Below are positions 1 through 10,400 of a stretch of DNA of 64,000 bases, piece by piece. Under the pieces are notes generated by a model, which worked only from the letters and a program-made list of their open reading frames with translations, was not told where the DNA came from and did no database searches. Origin of the DNA: Chloroflexota bacterium (lineage in GTDB: Bacteria > Chloroflexota > Limnocylindria > Limnocylindrales > CSP1-4); assembly GCA_919901745.1 (NCBI GenBank), contig CAKKPP010000003.1, positions 45,224-109,223 on the forward strand. The letters are read 5' to 3'. How positions within the stretch are numbered: position 1 is the first letter of the stretch; every line of letters starts with the position of its first letter. Both the position numbers and the translations under genes were made by a program.

Positions 1-151
1 GCGGCGCAACCCCAAAGGGTCTGTGGCACCAGCGGAGCGCGTACCGCGACTCGCGGCGCAACCCCAAAGGGTCTGTGGCACCAGCGGAGCGCGTACCGCG
101 ACTCGCGAGCGACGCCAGATGCGTCCCTCTACCAGCGGAACGCGTACCGCG
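1..151. repeat. 52-bp tandem repeat at window edge
   Basis: Bases 1-52 and 53-104 are two identical 52-bp units. A third, degenerate partial copy (accagcggaacgcgtaccgcg, about 131-151) follows. The array probably continues to the left of the window. No gene is visible in 1-205: the two plus-strand ORFs here are repeat translations rich in Arg, Ala and Pro. The repeats sit just downstream of the smpB stop codon. Confidence 0.85.
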
Positions 152-205
152 CAGCCGCAAGCGGCCCGAACGCGTACCCGCGCGCTCAGAGGCGTCCGAA
201 TGTGG

Positions 206-673
206 TCAGCGGCGACCGCGCTGGACATCGGCCAGTTCGCGAGCGACGTCCCGTCGCGCCTCGCGATCGGCGATATCGCGCCGGCGATCGTGGAGCTGTT
301 TTCCGCGGGCCAGGGCCAGTTCCAGTTTCGCCTTGCCCTTTCCCGTGATGTACAACCGGAGTGGCACGACCGTCAGGCCCTTGGCCTGGGCCCGTCCGAG
401 CAGTTCATCGATCTCGGACCGATGCAGGAGGAGTTTGCGCGTCCGTTTCGGCTCGTGGTTGTAGCGGTTTGCCTGTTCGAATGGGGCGATGTGGGCGCCG
501 ATCAGCCACGCCTCCCCGTTCTCGATTCGGGCGTAGGCGTCGGACAGGTTGACCTTGCCGGCGCGGATCGACTTGATCTCCGTTCCGGTCAGCACGAGGC
601 CTGCCTCGAACGTCTCGGTGATCGAGAAGTCGTGGCGTGCGCGACGGTTGAGGGCGATGGTCTTTTCGCCCAT
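206..673 (-). CDS. smpB: SsrA-binding protein SmpB
   Basis: SmpB binds tmRNA and brings it to ribosomes stalled on mRNAs without a stop codon (trans-translation, cytoplasm). The 155-aa product has the usual length and the family pattern: an N-terminal 'NRRARHDF' start, 'GTEIKSIRAGKVNL', 'GEAWLIGAHI', then a basic C-terminal tail (GKGKAKLELALARGKQLHDRR) that folds on ribosome binding. The start is ATG at 673, preceded by GAAGGAGT. Upstream lie a strong hairpin and a 15-codon ORF with its own promoter, so smpB is probably transcribed from that promoter and possibly from ctpA. No tmRNA gene was recognised next to it. Confidence 0.97.
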   Translation of the reverse strand: MGEKTIALNRRARHDFSITETFEAGLVLTGTEIKSIRAGKVNLSDAYARIENGEAWLIGAHIAPFEQANRYNHEPKRTRKLLLHRSEIDELLGRAQAKGLTVVPLRLYITGKGKAKLELALARGKQLHDRRRDIADREARRDVARELADVQRGRR

Positions 674-728
674 CGGGTGTGACTCCTTCGAACCCTGGGG
701 TGAATTGGTCCAGTGTGGACCGGACGCA

Positions 729-758
729 CGAGCGCCGGCCCTGTCGGGCCGGCGCTCG
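729..758 (-). terminator. 13-bp hairpin between the mini-ORF and smpB
   Basis: The perfect inverted repeat cgagcgccggccc / gggccggcgctcg has a 4-nt loop. On the minus strand it follows the 15-codon ORF and precedes smpB by about 55 nt. No U-run follows it in the minus direction, so it is not a classical intrinsic terminator. It could be an attenuator, an RNA-stabilising or processing structure, or a weak terminator. Confidence 0.6.
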
Positions 759-785
759 AAGCTCTTCCACCCGCAGGGTGTCCGC

Positions 786-833
786 TTAGACGGTCATCTC
801 CTGCGAGGTGGTGCAGCTACTGTGGTCGATCAC
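786..833 (-). CDS. 15-aa mini-ORF (leader peptide?) upstream of smpB
   Basis: A GTG-started ORF of 15 codons encodes MIDHSSCTTSQEMTV and ends in TAA. It is too short for the ORF track. The minus strand reads GAAAGGAGGTGAT just before it, which is close to the full complement of the 16S 3' end, with about 9 nt from GGAGG to GTG. A promoter (TTGCAC-17-TAGGGT) lies directly upstream and predicts a leader of about 22 nt. An earlier ATG (840) would overlap the Shine-Dalgarno and stop after 7 codons. The peptide matches nothing I know. It may be a leader or arrest peptide for smpB, or a free small peptide. The product is unproven; the translation signals are unusually good. Confidence 0.55.
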   Translation of the reverse strand: MIDHSSCTTSQEMTV

Positions 834-861
834 TGCACATCACCTCCTTTCGTTCCGCGCC

Positions 862-890
862 ACCCTACCCGAACACGCGGCCACGTGCAA
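862..890 (-). promoter_or_regulatory. promoter of the mini-ORF/smpB transcript
   Basis: On the minus strand, TTGCAC (885-890) and TAGGGT (862-867) are separated by exactly 17 bp. The predicted start is near 855, with the extended Shine-Dalgarno at 841-851 and GTG at 833. The rest of 891-1029, up to ctpA, is GC-rich with short repeats such as gccgcgtgcggg and holds no other gene I can support. Confidence 0.6.
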
Positions 891-1029
891 GAGACCGAGA
901 AGTCCGCCGTCAGGGCGCGGCCGGCCGGGAGCGGGAGCAGGGCGCGGCGTGCCGGACGCGCGCGGCCGACCGGAGCGAGCGCGGCTGGCCGGACAGCCGC
1001 GTGCGGGAGCGGGAGCCGCGTGCGGGCGC

Positions 1030-2397
1030 TCAGGCGGCCCGCTGTAGGAGGAGCGGCTGTGCGGCCGTCCCCGTGAGGAGCTCGACGGCGCGGTCGAGGA
1101 CCGGGTCGCTTCCCGCAGGCACGTCCGTCGGAACCTCGACCGGCACGTCTGGTTCGAGGCCGATGTGGTGGATCCAGCGCTTGTCGGGGGTGAGCCACCT
1201 GGCCACGGTCAGGCGAAACCCGCCATTGTCGTTTTCGAGGGGGGTCCACTGCTGGACGGTGCCCTTGCCGAACGAAGTTTCGCCGACCAGCCGGGCCCGA
1301 CCCGTATCCTGGAGCGCGCCGGCGACGATCTCGCTCGCCGAGGCGCTCCCCCGGTCGATGAGGACGATGATTTCGATCGATGCATCCGTGGCCACACCGC
1401 CCTCCTCCGCCGTAGTGGGCGTCTGCTTGCCTTTCGAGTCCTCCTCCCAGAAGACCGGCCCTGTGGCGATGAACGTGCTGGCCACGGTGCGGGCGGCGGT
1501 CACAAACCCACCGGGGTTGCCCCGAAGGTCGACGATCAACCGGCTCCGCCCGGCATCGACATGCGCCTGCACCGCCTCGACGAAGGCCTTGGCGCCTGCG
1601 TCCGAGAACCCCGTCAGCCGCACGTAGCCGATCGTGCCGTCGGCTAGTTCCTCGCTGATCACCTCGCGCTGGGTGATGACGTCGCGCACGATCGAGATGT
1701 CGGTCGGCGGCCCACCGTCGCGCACAACCGTGAGGATGACCGTGGTGCCCTTCTTGCCGCGGATCCGATCGCGAGCCTCGTCGATGGACAGCCCATCGAG
1801 CGTGGATCCGTCAACCGCGAGGACGAGGTCGCCGGCCCGAAGGCCCGCCTTGAGTGCGGGTGAGCCGTCGATCGGGGCGATGATGACCAGCCGGCAGTCC
1901 GGACCCAACGTCGAGCAATCGGTGGGCGAACCGTCCCCGGCGCGCGTCCCGATCTCGGCACCGATTCCCTCGAACTGGCCGGAGATGCCCTGGAGGCTGT
2001 CGCGATACTCCTGGGAGGTCAGGTACGAGGAGTAGGGGTCCCCGATCGCCTCGATCATCCCCTTGATCGCGCCCTCGATGAGCGCCTTGCGATCGATCTC
2101 CCCACCGGCATATCGCTCGGTCACCGCCTGGTAGGCATCCCAGAACGGCTGGAACTCGGTCTCCAGTGCGGCCGGAGTGCCCGGCTGTTCCGCCGTTCGG
2201 CGACCGACGCTGTACCCCGACAGGAACAATGCGCTGCCGGCGAGCACGGCGACGAGAACGATCGCCGCCCCGAAGACGAATCGGCCGCGTCGCGGCGGTG
2301 AGCCGACCGGGATGATCGGGGCCGGCGCGTCGGTCGCGGGTTCGACGGAAGTCTCGGGCCATGCCGAGTCGGGGGCGGTGGGATCGAGGGGGTTCAT
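1030..2397 (-). CDS. ctpA: carboxyl-terminal processing protease, S41 family (CtpA/CtpB)
   Basis: This is a membrane-anchored extracytoplasmic serine protease of 455 aa. A Pro-rich cytoplasmic N-terminus is followed by one membrane segment (about 39-61), a PDZ domain (about 134-225, with 'GIGAEIG' and '[13 protein letters not shown]') and the S41 catalytic domain. The catalytic Ser lies in 'GSASASE' (about 351-356) and the catalytic Lys in 'FGKGT' (Lys378). 'LRGNPGG' is also typical. It is the last gene of the ftsE-ftsX-ctpA run, as in Bacillus where ctpB follows ftsX. The substrate cannot be read from the sequence. A possible minus-strand -10 (TAGGCT) lies in the gap to ftsX. Confidence 0.93.
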   Translation of the reverse strand: MNPLDPTAPDSAWPETSVEPATDAPAPIIPVGSPPRRGRFVFGAAIVLVAVLAGSALFLSGYSVGRRTAEQPGTPAALETEFQPFWDAYQAVTERYAGGEIDRKALIEGAIKGMIEAIGDPYSSYLTSQEYRDSLQGISGQFEGIGAEIGTRAGDGSPTDCSTLGPDCRLVIIAPIDGSPALKAGLRAGDLVLAVDGSTLDGLSIDEARDRIRGKKGTTVILTVVRDGGPPTDISIVRDVITQREVISEELADGTIGYVRLTGFSDAGAKAFVEAVQAHVDAGRSRLIVDLRGNPGGFVTAARTVASTFIATGPVFWEEDSKGKQTPTTAEEGGVATDASIEIIVLIDRGSASASEIVAGALQDTGRARLVGETSFGKGTVQQWTPLENDNGGFRLTVARWLTPDKRWIHHIGLEPDVPVEVPTDVPAGSDPVLDRAVELLTGTAAQPLLLQRAA

Positions 2398-2548
2398 CGT
2401 GACGGATCGTCCTCAACATGGGTTGGTCGACGGAGAGTCCTGTCGACGCTCGACCGGACGTGACGGGTCCGGTCGGACAGCCTACACCGACTCACCCGAA
2501 CCTACGTTTGGCGCAGCCGCCCGGATCGACCGCCGTGCCATCCACGCG

Positions 2549-3433
2549 TCAGCGGATCAGGTAGGTCCGCACGGAGATCCACGAGCCGAGCACGCCGAGG
2601 CCGACCCCGGTTCCGGCGATGACGACGACGAGATCCCGCGCCAGTGGGCCGACCTCGATCGGCAGGACCCGAAAGAAGTCGAACATGAATCGGTTGAGAG
2701 GGTCCGCGGCAAGAGCCAGGACGCCGAGCGCGATCACGGCCCCGAGCAGGCCGACAAGGGCGCCCTCGAACACGAACGGCCAACGAATGAACGCGTCGGA
2801 GGCGCCGACGAGCCGCATCACCTCGATTTCGTCCGCCCGGGCAACGACCGCGAGGCGAATCGTGTTGACGACGATGAACAGGACGATGAACCCGATCACG
2901 AGAAGCACGATCGTGCCCCCCGTCCGCAGGAAGTCGGTCACCGTCAGCACCCGGTCAACGAGATCCTTGATGTTCTTGACGCGCTCCACGGCAGCTTCGC
3001 CCCGGAGCCGTTCGCTCACGAGGCCGAAATCGCGCGTGTCGAGGAGACCTACCTCGATGCTGGCATGGAGCGGGTTTGTCTCGAGGTAGCGGGTGAGGTC
3101 CTCCTGCCCCTGGGTGGTCCGCGCCTCGCGGAACCGTACAAGGGCCTCCTCTCGCGAGACATAGGTCACGGTATCAACCTCTGGCATCGCCTGGACCCGT
3201 GCCACGAGCGCGACGATCTCGTCGGGCGCGGCGGTGTCGTGGAGATCGGCCACGATCTCCACCTTCTGCTCGACGAAGTCAAGGCCTGCCAGGAGGCCCG
3301 CCTGCACGATCCAGAACCCGGCCAGGAGCAACAACATGAGGACCATCGTGGCGGTGGCCGCGATGCTCATGACGGCGTTCCGCCAGAAGCCGAGCCACGC
3401 CCGGCGAAGGCTGAAGGCAACGAACGTGATCAC
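2549..3433 (-). CDS. ftsX: cell division ABC transporter permease FtsX
   Basis: FtsX is the integral membrane partner of FtsE. The pair transmits a signal across the membrane to activate peptidoglycan hydrolases. The 294-aa product has four predicted membrane segments (about 22-45, 172-195, 218-242, 262-284) and a large extracytoplasmic loop (about 50-165) between the first two, the FtsX topology. 'EIEVMRLVGAS' before the third segment is the conserved cytoplasmic loop that contacts FtsE. The gene starts 12 nt after the ftsE stop and ctpA follows. Confidence 0.95.
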   Translation of the reverse strand: MITFVAFSLRRAWLGFWRNAVMSIAATATMVLMLLLLAGFWIVQAGLLAGLDFVEQKVEIVADLHDTAAPDEIVALVARVQAMPEVDTVTYVSREEALVRFREARTTQGQEDLTRYLETNPLHASIEVGLLDTRDFGLVSERLRGEAAVERVKNIKDLVDRVLTVTDFLRTGGTIVLLVIGFIVLFIVVNTIRLAVVARADEIEVMRLVGASDAFIRWPFVFEGALVGLLGAVIALGVLALAADPLNRFMFDFFRVLPIEVGPLARDLVVVIAGTGVGLGVLGSWISVRTYLIR

Positions 3434-3445
3434 AGGACCGCCACG

Positions 3446-4222
3446 TCAGTCCTCACGATGGTAGGCGCCACCGATCTCGTCGCGGATGATCCGGCCCTCT
3501 TCGAGCGCGACCACGCGCCGTCGAAGAGCCGTCACCACGTCGGCGTCGTGCGTCGCCATCATCACGGTGACCCCGAGTTCGTTGATGCGGAGCAGGAGCT
3601 GGATGATCTCCCAGCTGATCAGCGGGTCCAGGTTGCCGGTTGGCTCGTCGGCAATGATCAGCTTGGGGTCGTGGACGAGGGCCCGCGCGATCGCTGTCCG
3701 CTGCTGTTCGCCGCCGGACAGCTGTCGCGGCACATGGTTGGCGACGCTCGAAAGTCCGACCAGGGCGAGCACGCGGTCGACCTGCGGCCGGATCAAGCGA
3801 TGCTGGGTGCCGGTCACCTCGAGGGCGAACGCGACGTTTTCTTGCACCGTCTTGGTGGGAAGGAGCTTGAAATCCTGGAAGACGATGCCGATCGTGCGCC
3901 TGACCCTCGGAATCTGGCGCCGCGACAGCCTCGCAACGTCCTGACCATCGACGACGACCTGACCACCTGTCGCCAACTCATCGCGGATCAGGAGGCGCAT
4001 GATCGTCGACTTGCCCGCCCCGGATGGGCCGACCAGGAACACAAAGTCCCCCTTGGGGATCACCAAATCGACATCAACGAGCGCCATCTTCCCGTTCGGG
4101 TAGCGCTTGGTGACGTCGTGGAGGACGACCACCGCCTGGTCCACGATGGGGGCGGGTCGGCGGCGCCGGAACCAGCGGCGGCCTCCCCGGCGTGCTGGGT
4201 TGGCGGGAGCAACGAGGGTCAT
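3446..4222 (-). CDS. ftsE: cell division ATP-binding protein FtsE
   Basis: This is the ABC ATPase of the FtsEX complex at the division septum. It has Walker A GPSGAGKS (65-72), a Q-loop in 'VFQDFKLLP', signature LSGGEQ (168-173), Walker B 'LIIADEP' (188-194) and H-loop 'ATHD'. The 258-aa product is about 30 residues longer than typical FtsE because of a basic N-terminal extension (RRGGRRWFRRRRP). A later start cannot be ruled out, but no better start with a ribosome-binding site is evident. A candidate promoter lies about 70 nt upstream. Confidence 0.95.
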   Translation of the reverse strand: MTLVAPANPARRGGRRWFRRRRPAPIVDQAVVVLHDVTKRYPNGKMALVDVDLVIPKGDFVFLVGPSGAGKSTIMRLLIRDELATGGQVVVDGQDVARLSRRQIPRVRRTIGIVFQDFKLLPTKTVQENVAFALEVTGTQHRLIRPQVDRVLALVGLSSVANHVPRQLSGGEQQRTAIARALVHDPKLIIADEPTGNLDPLISWEIIQLLLRINELGVTVMMATHDADVVTALRRRVVALEEGRIIRDEIGGAYHRED

Positions 4223-4291
4223 GAACGGCTCCGCGGGTACTCGGCTTCGACGCTCGCCGCGGGCACTGCGATGAGAACCACGTCGCGGCTG

Positions 4292-4321
4292 AGGCTACCA
4301 CCGGCTCGCGTGGACCGGCAA
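4292..4321 (-). promoter_or_regulatory. candidate promoter of ftsEX
   Basis: On the minus strand, TTGCCG (4316-4321) and TAGCCT (4292-4297) are 18 bp apart, in the roughly 106-bp gap between the GNAT gene and ftsE. This would allow ftsEX-ctpA to be expressed apart from prfB. Confidence 0.4.
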
Positions 4322-4328
4322 ACGCAGG

Positions 4329-5297
4329 TCAGAGGAGCCCCGGCGACGTCGGCAGATACCGGGCGAAGTCGGCGAAGGGCTTTGTCCAGCACAGGAGAAC
4401 CGGGAACCCCTCGATCCGGAACCCGGCCCGGAGGAGGTCGGTGGTCGCTCGGTCCGCATCGCCCGCGACCCAGCATGCCTGGGAGCCGCGAGGCTCGACG
4501 GCGCCGAGGAGGTGTCCGAGGACAGGGCTGAGCAGCGCCGGGGCGCGCACGGCCAGGGGACCGATTCTTCCGACTGGAGACGCATAGCCGTAGCCGATCG
4601 CGTTGTGGTCCGGGCCCAGGAAAAGGAAGCCGTGCGCTTTCGTGGTGCGCACGTAGCGATGGTCGAGCGGGTGGGCATAACCCAGCACCTCGCGGTCCAG
4701 GTCGTCGACCGCGTCGGCCAACAGGCGATGACCCTGGCCATCGCTCGATTCCACGAGCGTGGCGAACGGTACGGCCCGGACGCCAGAAGGGAGCCCGGGC
4801 ATGGCGGCGGGCCCGGCCGTGGCGCCGGGAGTGCCGGCGAAGTTCCAGATCGGCCGGCGCGGCACGATTCCGAACGAGGCATAGAGGGCGTTGGAGATCG
4901 GCTGCGCACTGTCCGTTGCCGTCGCGAGCGTCAGCCCAGCGTCGGGGGGTGGCAGGATGCGCCTGAGGAGCGCCCGCCCGAGGCCATTGGCCTGCTCTTC
5001 CGGGTGCACGAAGAGCATCGACAGGAACCACACCTCGTCGCGCACCACGGCCGAACCGAAGGCTACCACGCGCTGAGTCCCGGCTCCGTCTCGCCGGGTC
5101 GCGACCACGAACCGCTCGGGATCGGTCAGCAGGGTGTGTGCGTGCAACCGTCCGAGTCGACCCGCCGAACTCGGATCGACCGGGATCAGCGGCTGGTTGA
5201 GGCGCGACTGGTACGCGTTGATGCCGTCGCGCCAGAGCTCAGCGCAGGCGGGCAGGTCGGCTTCGGTCGCCACCCGGAACGTGACGGCCGATGGCAC
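4329..5297 (-). CDS. GNAT family N-acetyltransferase
   Basis: The 322-aa protein has a GNAT fold in its N-terminal half. Residues about 5-165 include 'FRVATEADLPACAELW' (beta1-alpha1), 'VWFLSMLFVHPEEQANGLGRALLRRIL' (motif A, acetyl-CoA pyrophosphate loop QANGLG) and 'NALYASFGIVPR' (motif B). The C-terminal half (about 175-310) looks like a second, degenerate GNAT-like domain without a clear acetyl-CoA loop. It starts 5 nt after the prfB stop, so it is probably co-transcribed and co-translated. The substrate is unknown, and nothing in the sequence links it to termination or division apart from its place between prfB and ftsE. Confidence 0.8.
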   Translation of the reverse strand: MPSAVTFRVATEADLPACAELWRDGINAYQSRLNQPLIPVDPSSAGRLGRLHAHTLLTDPERFVVATRRDGAGTQRVVAFGSAVVRDEVWFLSMLFVHPEEQANGLGRALLRRILPPPDAGLTLATATDSAQPISNALYASFGIVPRRPIWNFAGTPGATAGPAAMPGLPSGVRAVPFATLVESSDGQGHRLLADAVDDLDREVLGYAHPLDHRYVRTTKAHGFLFLGPDHNAIGYGYASPVGRIGPLAVRAPALLSPVLGHLLGAVEPRGSQACWVAGDADRATTDLLRAGFRIEGFPVLLCWTKPFADFARYLPTSPGLL

Positions 5298-5302
5298 TTC
5301 GT

Positions 5303-6449
<1,147 letters not shown>

Positions 6450-6674
6450 CTAATTGCGTTCCTGGAGGTCCTGGAGGAGGAGCGGACGAAGCTCGATCAG
6501 GCGCAGGGCCGTCTTGCTTCGGGCGACGACGGGGTTCACACATGGGCAGTAGCTGTTGTGAGGGCAGACGCCGCAGTTTCCGTCGCAATCGAGGGCGGCG
6601 GCGTAGCTGCAGTTCCGACAGTCTCGCTCACAGGCGATGAGATCGACGAATGTTGATTCCTCGGCCTGCTTCAC
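6450..6674 (-). CDS. Cys-rich mini-protein with twin CX3CX2C motifs
   Basis: The 74-aa product is not recognised. It has eight cysteines in residues 15-45: CERDCRNC (15-22), CDGNCGVC (30-37) and CPC (43-45). The first two are CX3CX2C motifs, a spacing often used for [4Fe-4S] clusters, though zinc binding is equally possible. The rest is helical-looking and charged, with no signal peptide or membrane segment. The start is GTG 6674 with an AGAGGG ribosome-binding site. It is the first gene of a promoter-driven unit, and its TAG stop abuts the prfB GTG start, so the two are likely translationally coupled. Function is unknown. Confidence 0.75.
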   Translation of the reverse strand: MKQAEESTFVDLIACERDCRNCSYAAALDCDGNCGVCPHNSYCPCVNPVVARSKTALRLIELRPLLLQDLQERN

Positions 6675-6764
6675 AAGTCCCTCTCTGGTATGGGGGCAGC
6701 GACTGTCGGGCGCGGGGCGTTTGGGCGAGGCCGCGAAAGGCCCTGCTGGCGGGAAGTTTTACGA

Positions 6765-6793
6765 AGTATAGGGGACGGAATCGACCTCGCCAA
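6765..6793 (-). promoter_or_regulatory. strong sigma-70-type promoter of the Cys-rich protein/prfB unit
   Basis: On the minus strand, TTGGCG (6788-6793) and TATACT (6765-6770) are 17 bp apart, giving a predicted start near 6758 and a leader of about 84 nt before the GTG at 6674. It lies between the DUF218 gene stop and this unit. Confidence 0.75.
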
Positions 6794-6831
6794 GAGGGAA
6801 GTCCTGTCCCCCGAACCCAGCCCGCTCAGGA

Positions 6832-7434
6832 TCACCGATGAGGGCGGCCTCCCTCGATGAAATAGACAGCCAGCGCCGCCAGCTCGCGCACCGTGGCGTC
6901 GAGCCGACGCACGGGGTCCACATCGGTCGGACTGGTCGCGCTCGGCGAGCCCCACGCGGTGAGCGCCTCGTCGGTGGCGATGCGCAGCGAGCGAAGCATG
7001 TGGGTCCGGTCCGAGACCACGACGACCGTGCTGACCCCGGCCGCTCGCAGGAGAGCGCCCACCGCGGCGAGCGATTCCCGCGTGGTTCGGCCCCGATCCT
7101 CGAACAGGATCGCCGCATCCGGGACCCCGCGGCCGATCGCGTAGGCGCGACCCGCGGCCGCTTCCGTGGTCCGATCGCCCTCGGCCTTGCCGCCCGTCAC
7201 GACGAGCATCGGCGCAACGCCGTCGCGGAACAGGGCGATCGCGTGGTCGAGCCGTGCCTGATAGACCGGCGATGGCACGCCGTTGTACTGGGCCGCCCCC
7301 ATCACGATGATCGCCTCGACGGGGCGGCGCTCGTCGAGGGCGCCTTGTTGCCAGATGCGCACGGCCGTGTAGCCGCCTGCCACGACGGCGAGTAGCAGGC
7401 CGACCAGCGCCAGTCGGGCGAGGTCTCGCGCCAT
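6832..7434 (-). CDS. YdcF/SanA-like DUF218 membrane protein
   Basis: The 200-aa protein has an N-terminal membrane anchor (about 8-25) and a DUF218 domain (about 40-190). Typical pieces are 'AIIVMGAAQYNGVPSPV', 'LVVTGGKAEGDRTTEAA', 'LFEDRGRTTRESL' and 'VVVVSDRTHMLR'. Family members (YdcF, SanA, ElyC) are linked to envelope integrity and lipid-carrier metabolism, but the reaction is not settled. It follows secA by 48 nt on the same strand. Confidence 0.85.
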   Translation of the reverse strand: MARDLARLALVGLLLAVVAGGYTAVRIWQQGALDERRPVEAIIVMGAAQYNGVPSPVYQARLDHAIALFRDGVAPMLVVTGGKAEGDRTTEAAAGRAYAIGRGVPDAAILFEDRGRTTRESLAAVGALLRAAGVSTVVVVSDRTHMLRSLRIATDEALTAWGSPSATSPTDVDPVRRLDATVRELAALAVYFIEGGRPHR

Positions 7435-7482
7435 CAGACCGGCGCCGTGGCGATCACGCCGACCGGCCGCCGCCGCCCAGGC

Positions 7483-10400
7483 TCAGCGTCCGTGGCACTT
7501 CTTGTACTTCAGGCCCGATCCGCAGTAGCACGCATCGTTGCGACCAATCCGCTGTCCGGTCGGTGTGTATCCGGGTCGAACCCCCGACGCGTCTCCAGAC
7601 GTGGCCGGGCCTCCCGAGCCGCTGCGCGGCGTTGAGCCGAGCGGCACCCCACCGAGCGTCTCGCGGGCCAGGCCGCCACCGGGAAAGCCCCGCGCAATGC
7701 CGCCGACTTGCGGCGGGTCGCCTTTACTGCTGCCGGCGGCAAGCGTGGCCCCTGACGCGGCGGCCGTTCGTGGCCCCGGCGCGGCGGCTCCCGGAGCCCC
7801 CGGCGCGATCGGGGGACGAGCCGGCTGACCTGGACCGGGCAGTGGCATCGGGCCCGCCGGCGCCTGGCGCGACACGGTGACCCGGAAGATGGAGGTCGCC
7901 ACCTGGTGACGGATGAGCTCCGTCAATTCGTCGTACAGCCGATGCGCCTCTTTGCGGAACTCGTTGAGCGGGTCCTGTTGTGCGTAGCCGCGCAGCCCGA
8001 TACCCCGGCGCATGTCGTCGATCTCGGTGAGGTGCTCCACCCAGATCGAATCGATGGTGCGCAGGAGGACCAGGCGCTCGACCATCTTCCAGTCGGCCTC
8101 GCCGACCTCGGCCTGGCGCGCCGCCAGGCGCTGGTCCATGAGGCCGTGGAGATGCTCGACGATCGCTTCAGGTGTTCCGAGATCCCAGAGCGGCGCCTCG
8201 TCGATTTCCGCCGGCTCGAACCCCATCCGTCGGACGTCGGCGACCAGGCCTTCGAGTCCCCACGCATCGGGTGAGGGATCCGACAGGTACTGCGCCGCCA
8301 GCGCTTCGACCTCCTCGTCGAGGAACGCCTGAACGGTCTCGGCCAGGTCTTCGTTGCGAAGGACCTTGTCGCGCTCTGCGTAGATGGTCTCGCGCTGGAG
8401 GTTGATGACGTCGTCGAACTCGACAACGCGCTTGCGCATGTCGAAGTTGAAGCCCTCGACACGGGTCTGTGCGCTCTCGATCGTCTTGCTCACGAGGCGC
8501 GATTCGATCGCGACGTCGTCCTCGAGGCCCATTCGCTCCATGAGGCCGGCCACGCGCTCCGAGGCGAAGCGTTTCATGAGGTCGTCGTCGAGCGAGAGGT
8601 AGAACCGCGACGACCCGGGATCGCCCTGGCGGCCGGCGCGCCCGCGCAGCTGGTTGTCGATGCGCCTCGAATCGTGGCGTTCCGTGCCGATGATGTGCAG
8701 GCCACCGGCCGCGACCACCTCGTCGTGAGCGGCAGCACAGATCGCCTTGGCCTCGGCGAGTGCGGCGTCATACGTCTCGCGATCCACCTCGGCCGGGTTC
8801 AGGCCCTTCCGGTGCAGGATCTCCGAGGCCAGGCCCGCCGGGTTGCCGCCGAGCTGGATGTCCGTGCCGCGGCCGGCCATGTTCGTGGCGATCGTGACCG
8901 CGCCGGTCCGCCCTGCCTGCGCGACGATCCCCGATTCCCGTTCATGGAACTTCGCGTTGAGAACCTCATGCTTGATCCCGCGGCGTTGGAGCATGGCACC
9001 GAGGAGCTCCGACTTTTCGACAGAGACCGTGCCCACGAGGACCGGCCGTCCTGCCTCCTGCATCTCGGCAATCTCGTCGATGACGGCGTTGAACTTCGAC
9101 TGCTCGTTGCGGAACACGAGGTCCGCCTCGTCATCGCGGATCATCTCGCGGTGGGTCGGGATGGCCACGACCTCGAGGTGATAGATCTTGTGGAATTCCT
9201 CGGCCTCGGTCATGGCCGTCCCGGTCATGCCGGCGAGCTTGTCGTACAGCCGGAAATAGTTCTGGAACGTGACGGTCGCCATCGTCACGCTCTCGCGCTG
9301 GACGTGGACGCCCTCCTTGGCTTCGACGGCCTGGTGGAGGCCCTCCGACCAGCGCCGGCCCGGCATCTGGCGACCCGTGAACTCGTCGACAATGACGATC
9401 TCGCCGTCCTTGACGATGTAGTCGCGGTCGCGCTTGTACAGGGCCTCGGCACGGAGCGCCTGTTCGAAGTGGCGAGCGAGTCGTGGGTCGGCGTCGTACA
9501 GGTTGTCGATGCCGAGCAGCTTCTCGATCTTCTCGACGCCGTCTTCCGTCGGGCTGACCGCCCGGTCCTTGAGGTCGACGAAGTAGTCGCCGCCCTCCTC
9601 TTCGCCCTCCGGCCGCCCCACCAGGCGGGGGAGAAGCCGGGCAAAGGTCTGGTACAGGTCCCCCGACTCCTCGGCCTGCCCCGAAATGATCAGTGGCGTG
9701 CGAGCCTCGTCGATGAGGATATTGTCGACCTCGTCGACGATCCCGAACGCGCGTTCGCGCTGAACCCGCTGATCCAGCTCGAGGACCATGTTGTCGCGGA
9801 GGTAGTCGAACCCGAACTCGTTGTTCGTGCCGTAGGTGACATCCGCGGCGTAGGCCTCACGGCGCGACACCGGACGCAGGTTGACGAGGCGCTCGTCGCT
9901 CGTCGGGTAGCCGGGCTCGAAGACGTAGGACGCGTCGTGGGTAATCATGCCGACGCTCACGCCCAGGAAGTGGAAGACGGGCCCCATCCACTGGGGGTCG
10001 CGCCGGGCGAGGTAGTCGTTGGGGGTGACGACGTGGACACCTCGTCCGGTCATCGAGTTGAGGACCGCGGCGAGGGTCGGCACCAGGGTCTTGCCCTCGC
10101 CGGTGCGCATCTCGGCGATCTTGCCCTCGTGGAGGACCGCCCCGCCCATGAGCTGGACGTCGAAGTGGCGCATCCCCAGCGTCCGCTTCATCGCCTCGCG
10201 GCTCATCGCGAAGACCTCGGGCATCACGTCGTCCAGGGCACGCTGCACGTCGGCGAGTTCTCGCTTGCGGCGCGCCTTGGTCAGTTCGCGGCGACGTTCG
10301 GGTTCCGGGTGATGAAGCTCGTCCTCGTCCGGCTCACCCGGGACGGCGATCTCCTGGATCTCGGCACGGATCTCGGAAAGTCGGGCGCGGATCTCCTCCT

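Noticed and set aside
674-1029. tmRNA gene next to smpB
   Set aside because: I looked for a tag reading frame ending in an ALAA-like sequence and a tRNA-like 3' end in 1-205 and 674-1029 and found neither.
2177-4531. 784-aa plus-strand ORF over ftsX and ftsE
   Set aside because: It is antisense to ftsE, ftsX and part of the GNAT gene, rich in Asp, Arg, His and Pro, and has no domain. High GC makes such shadow ORFs common.
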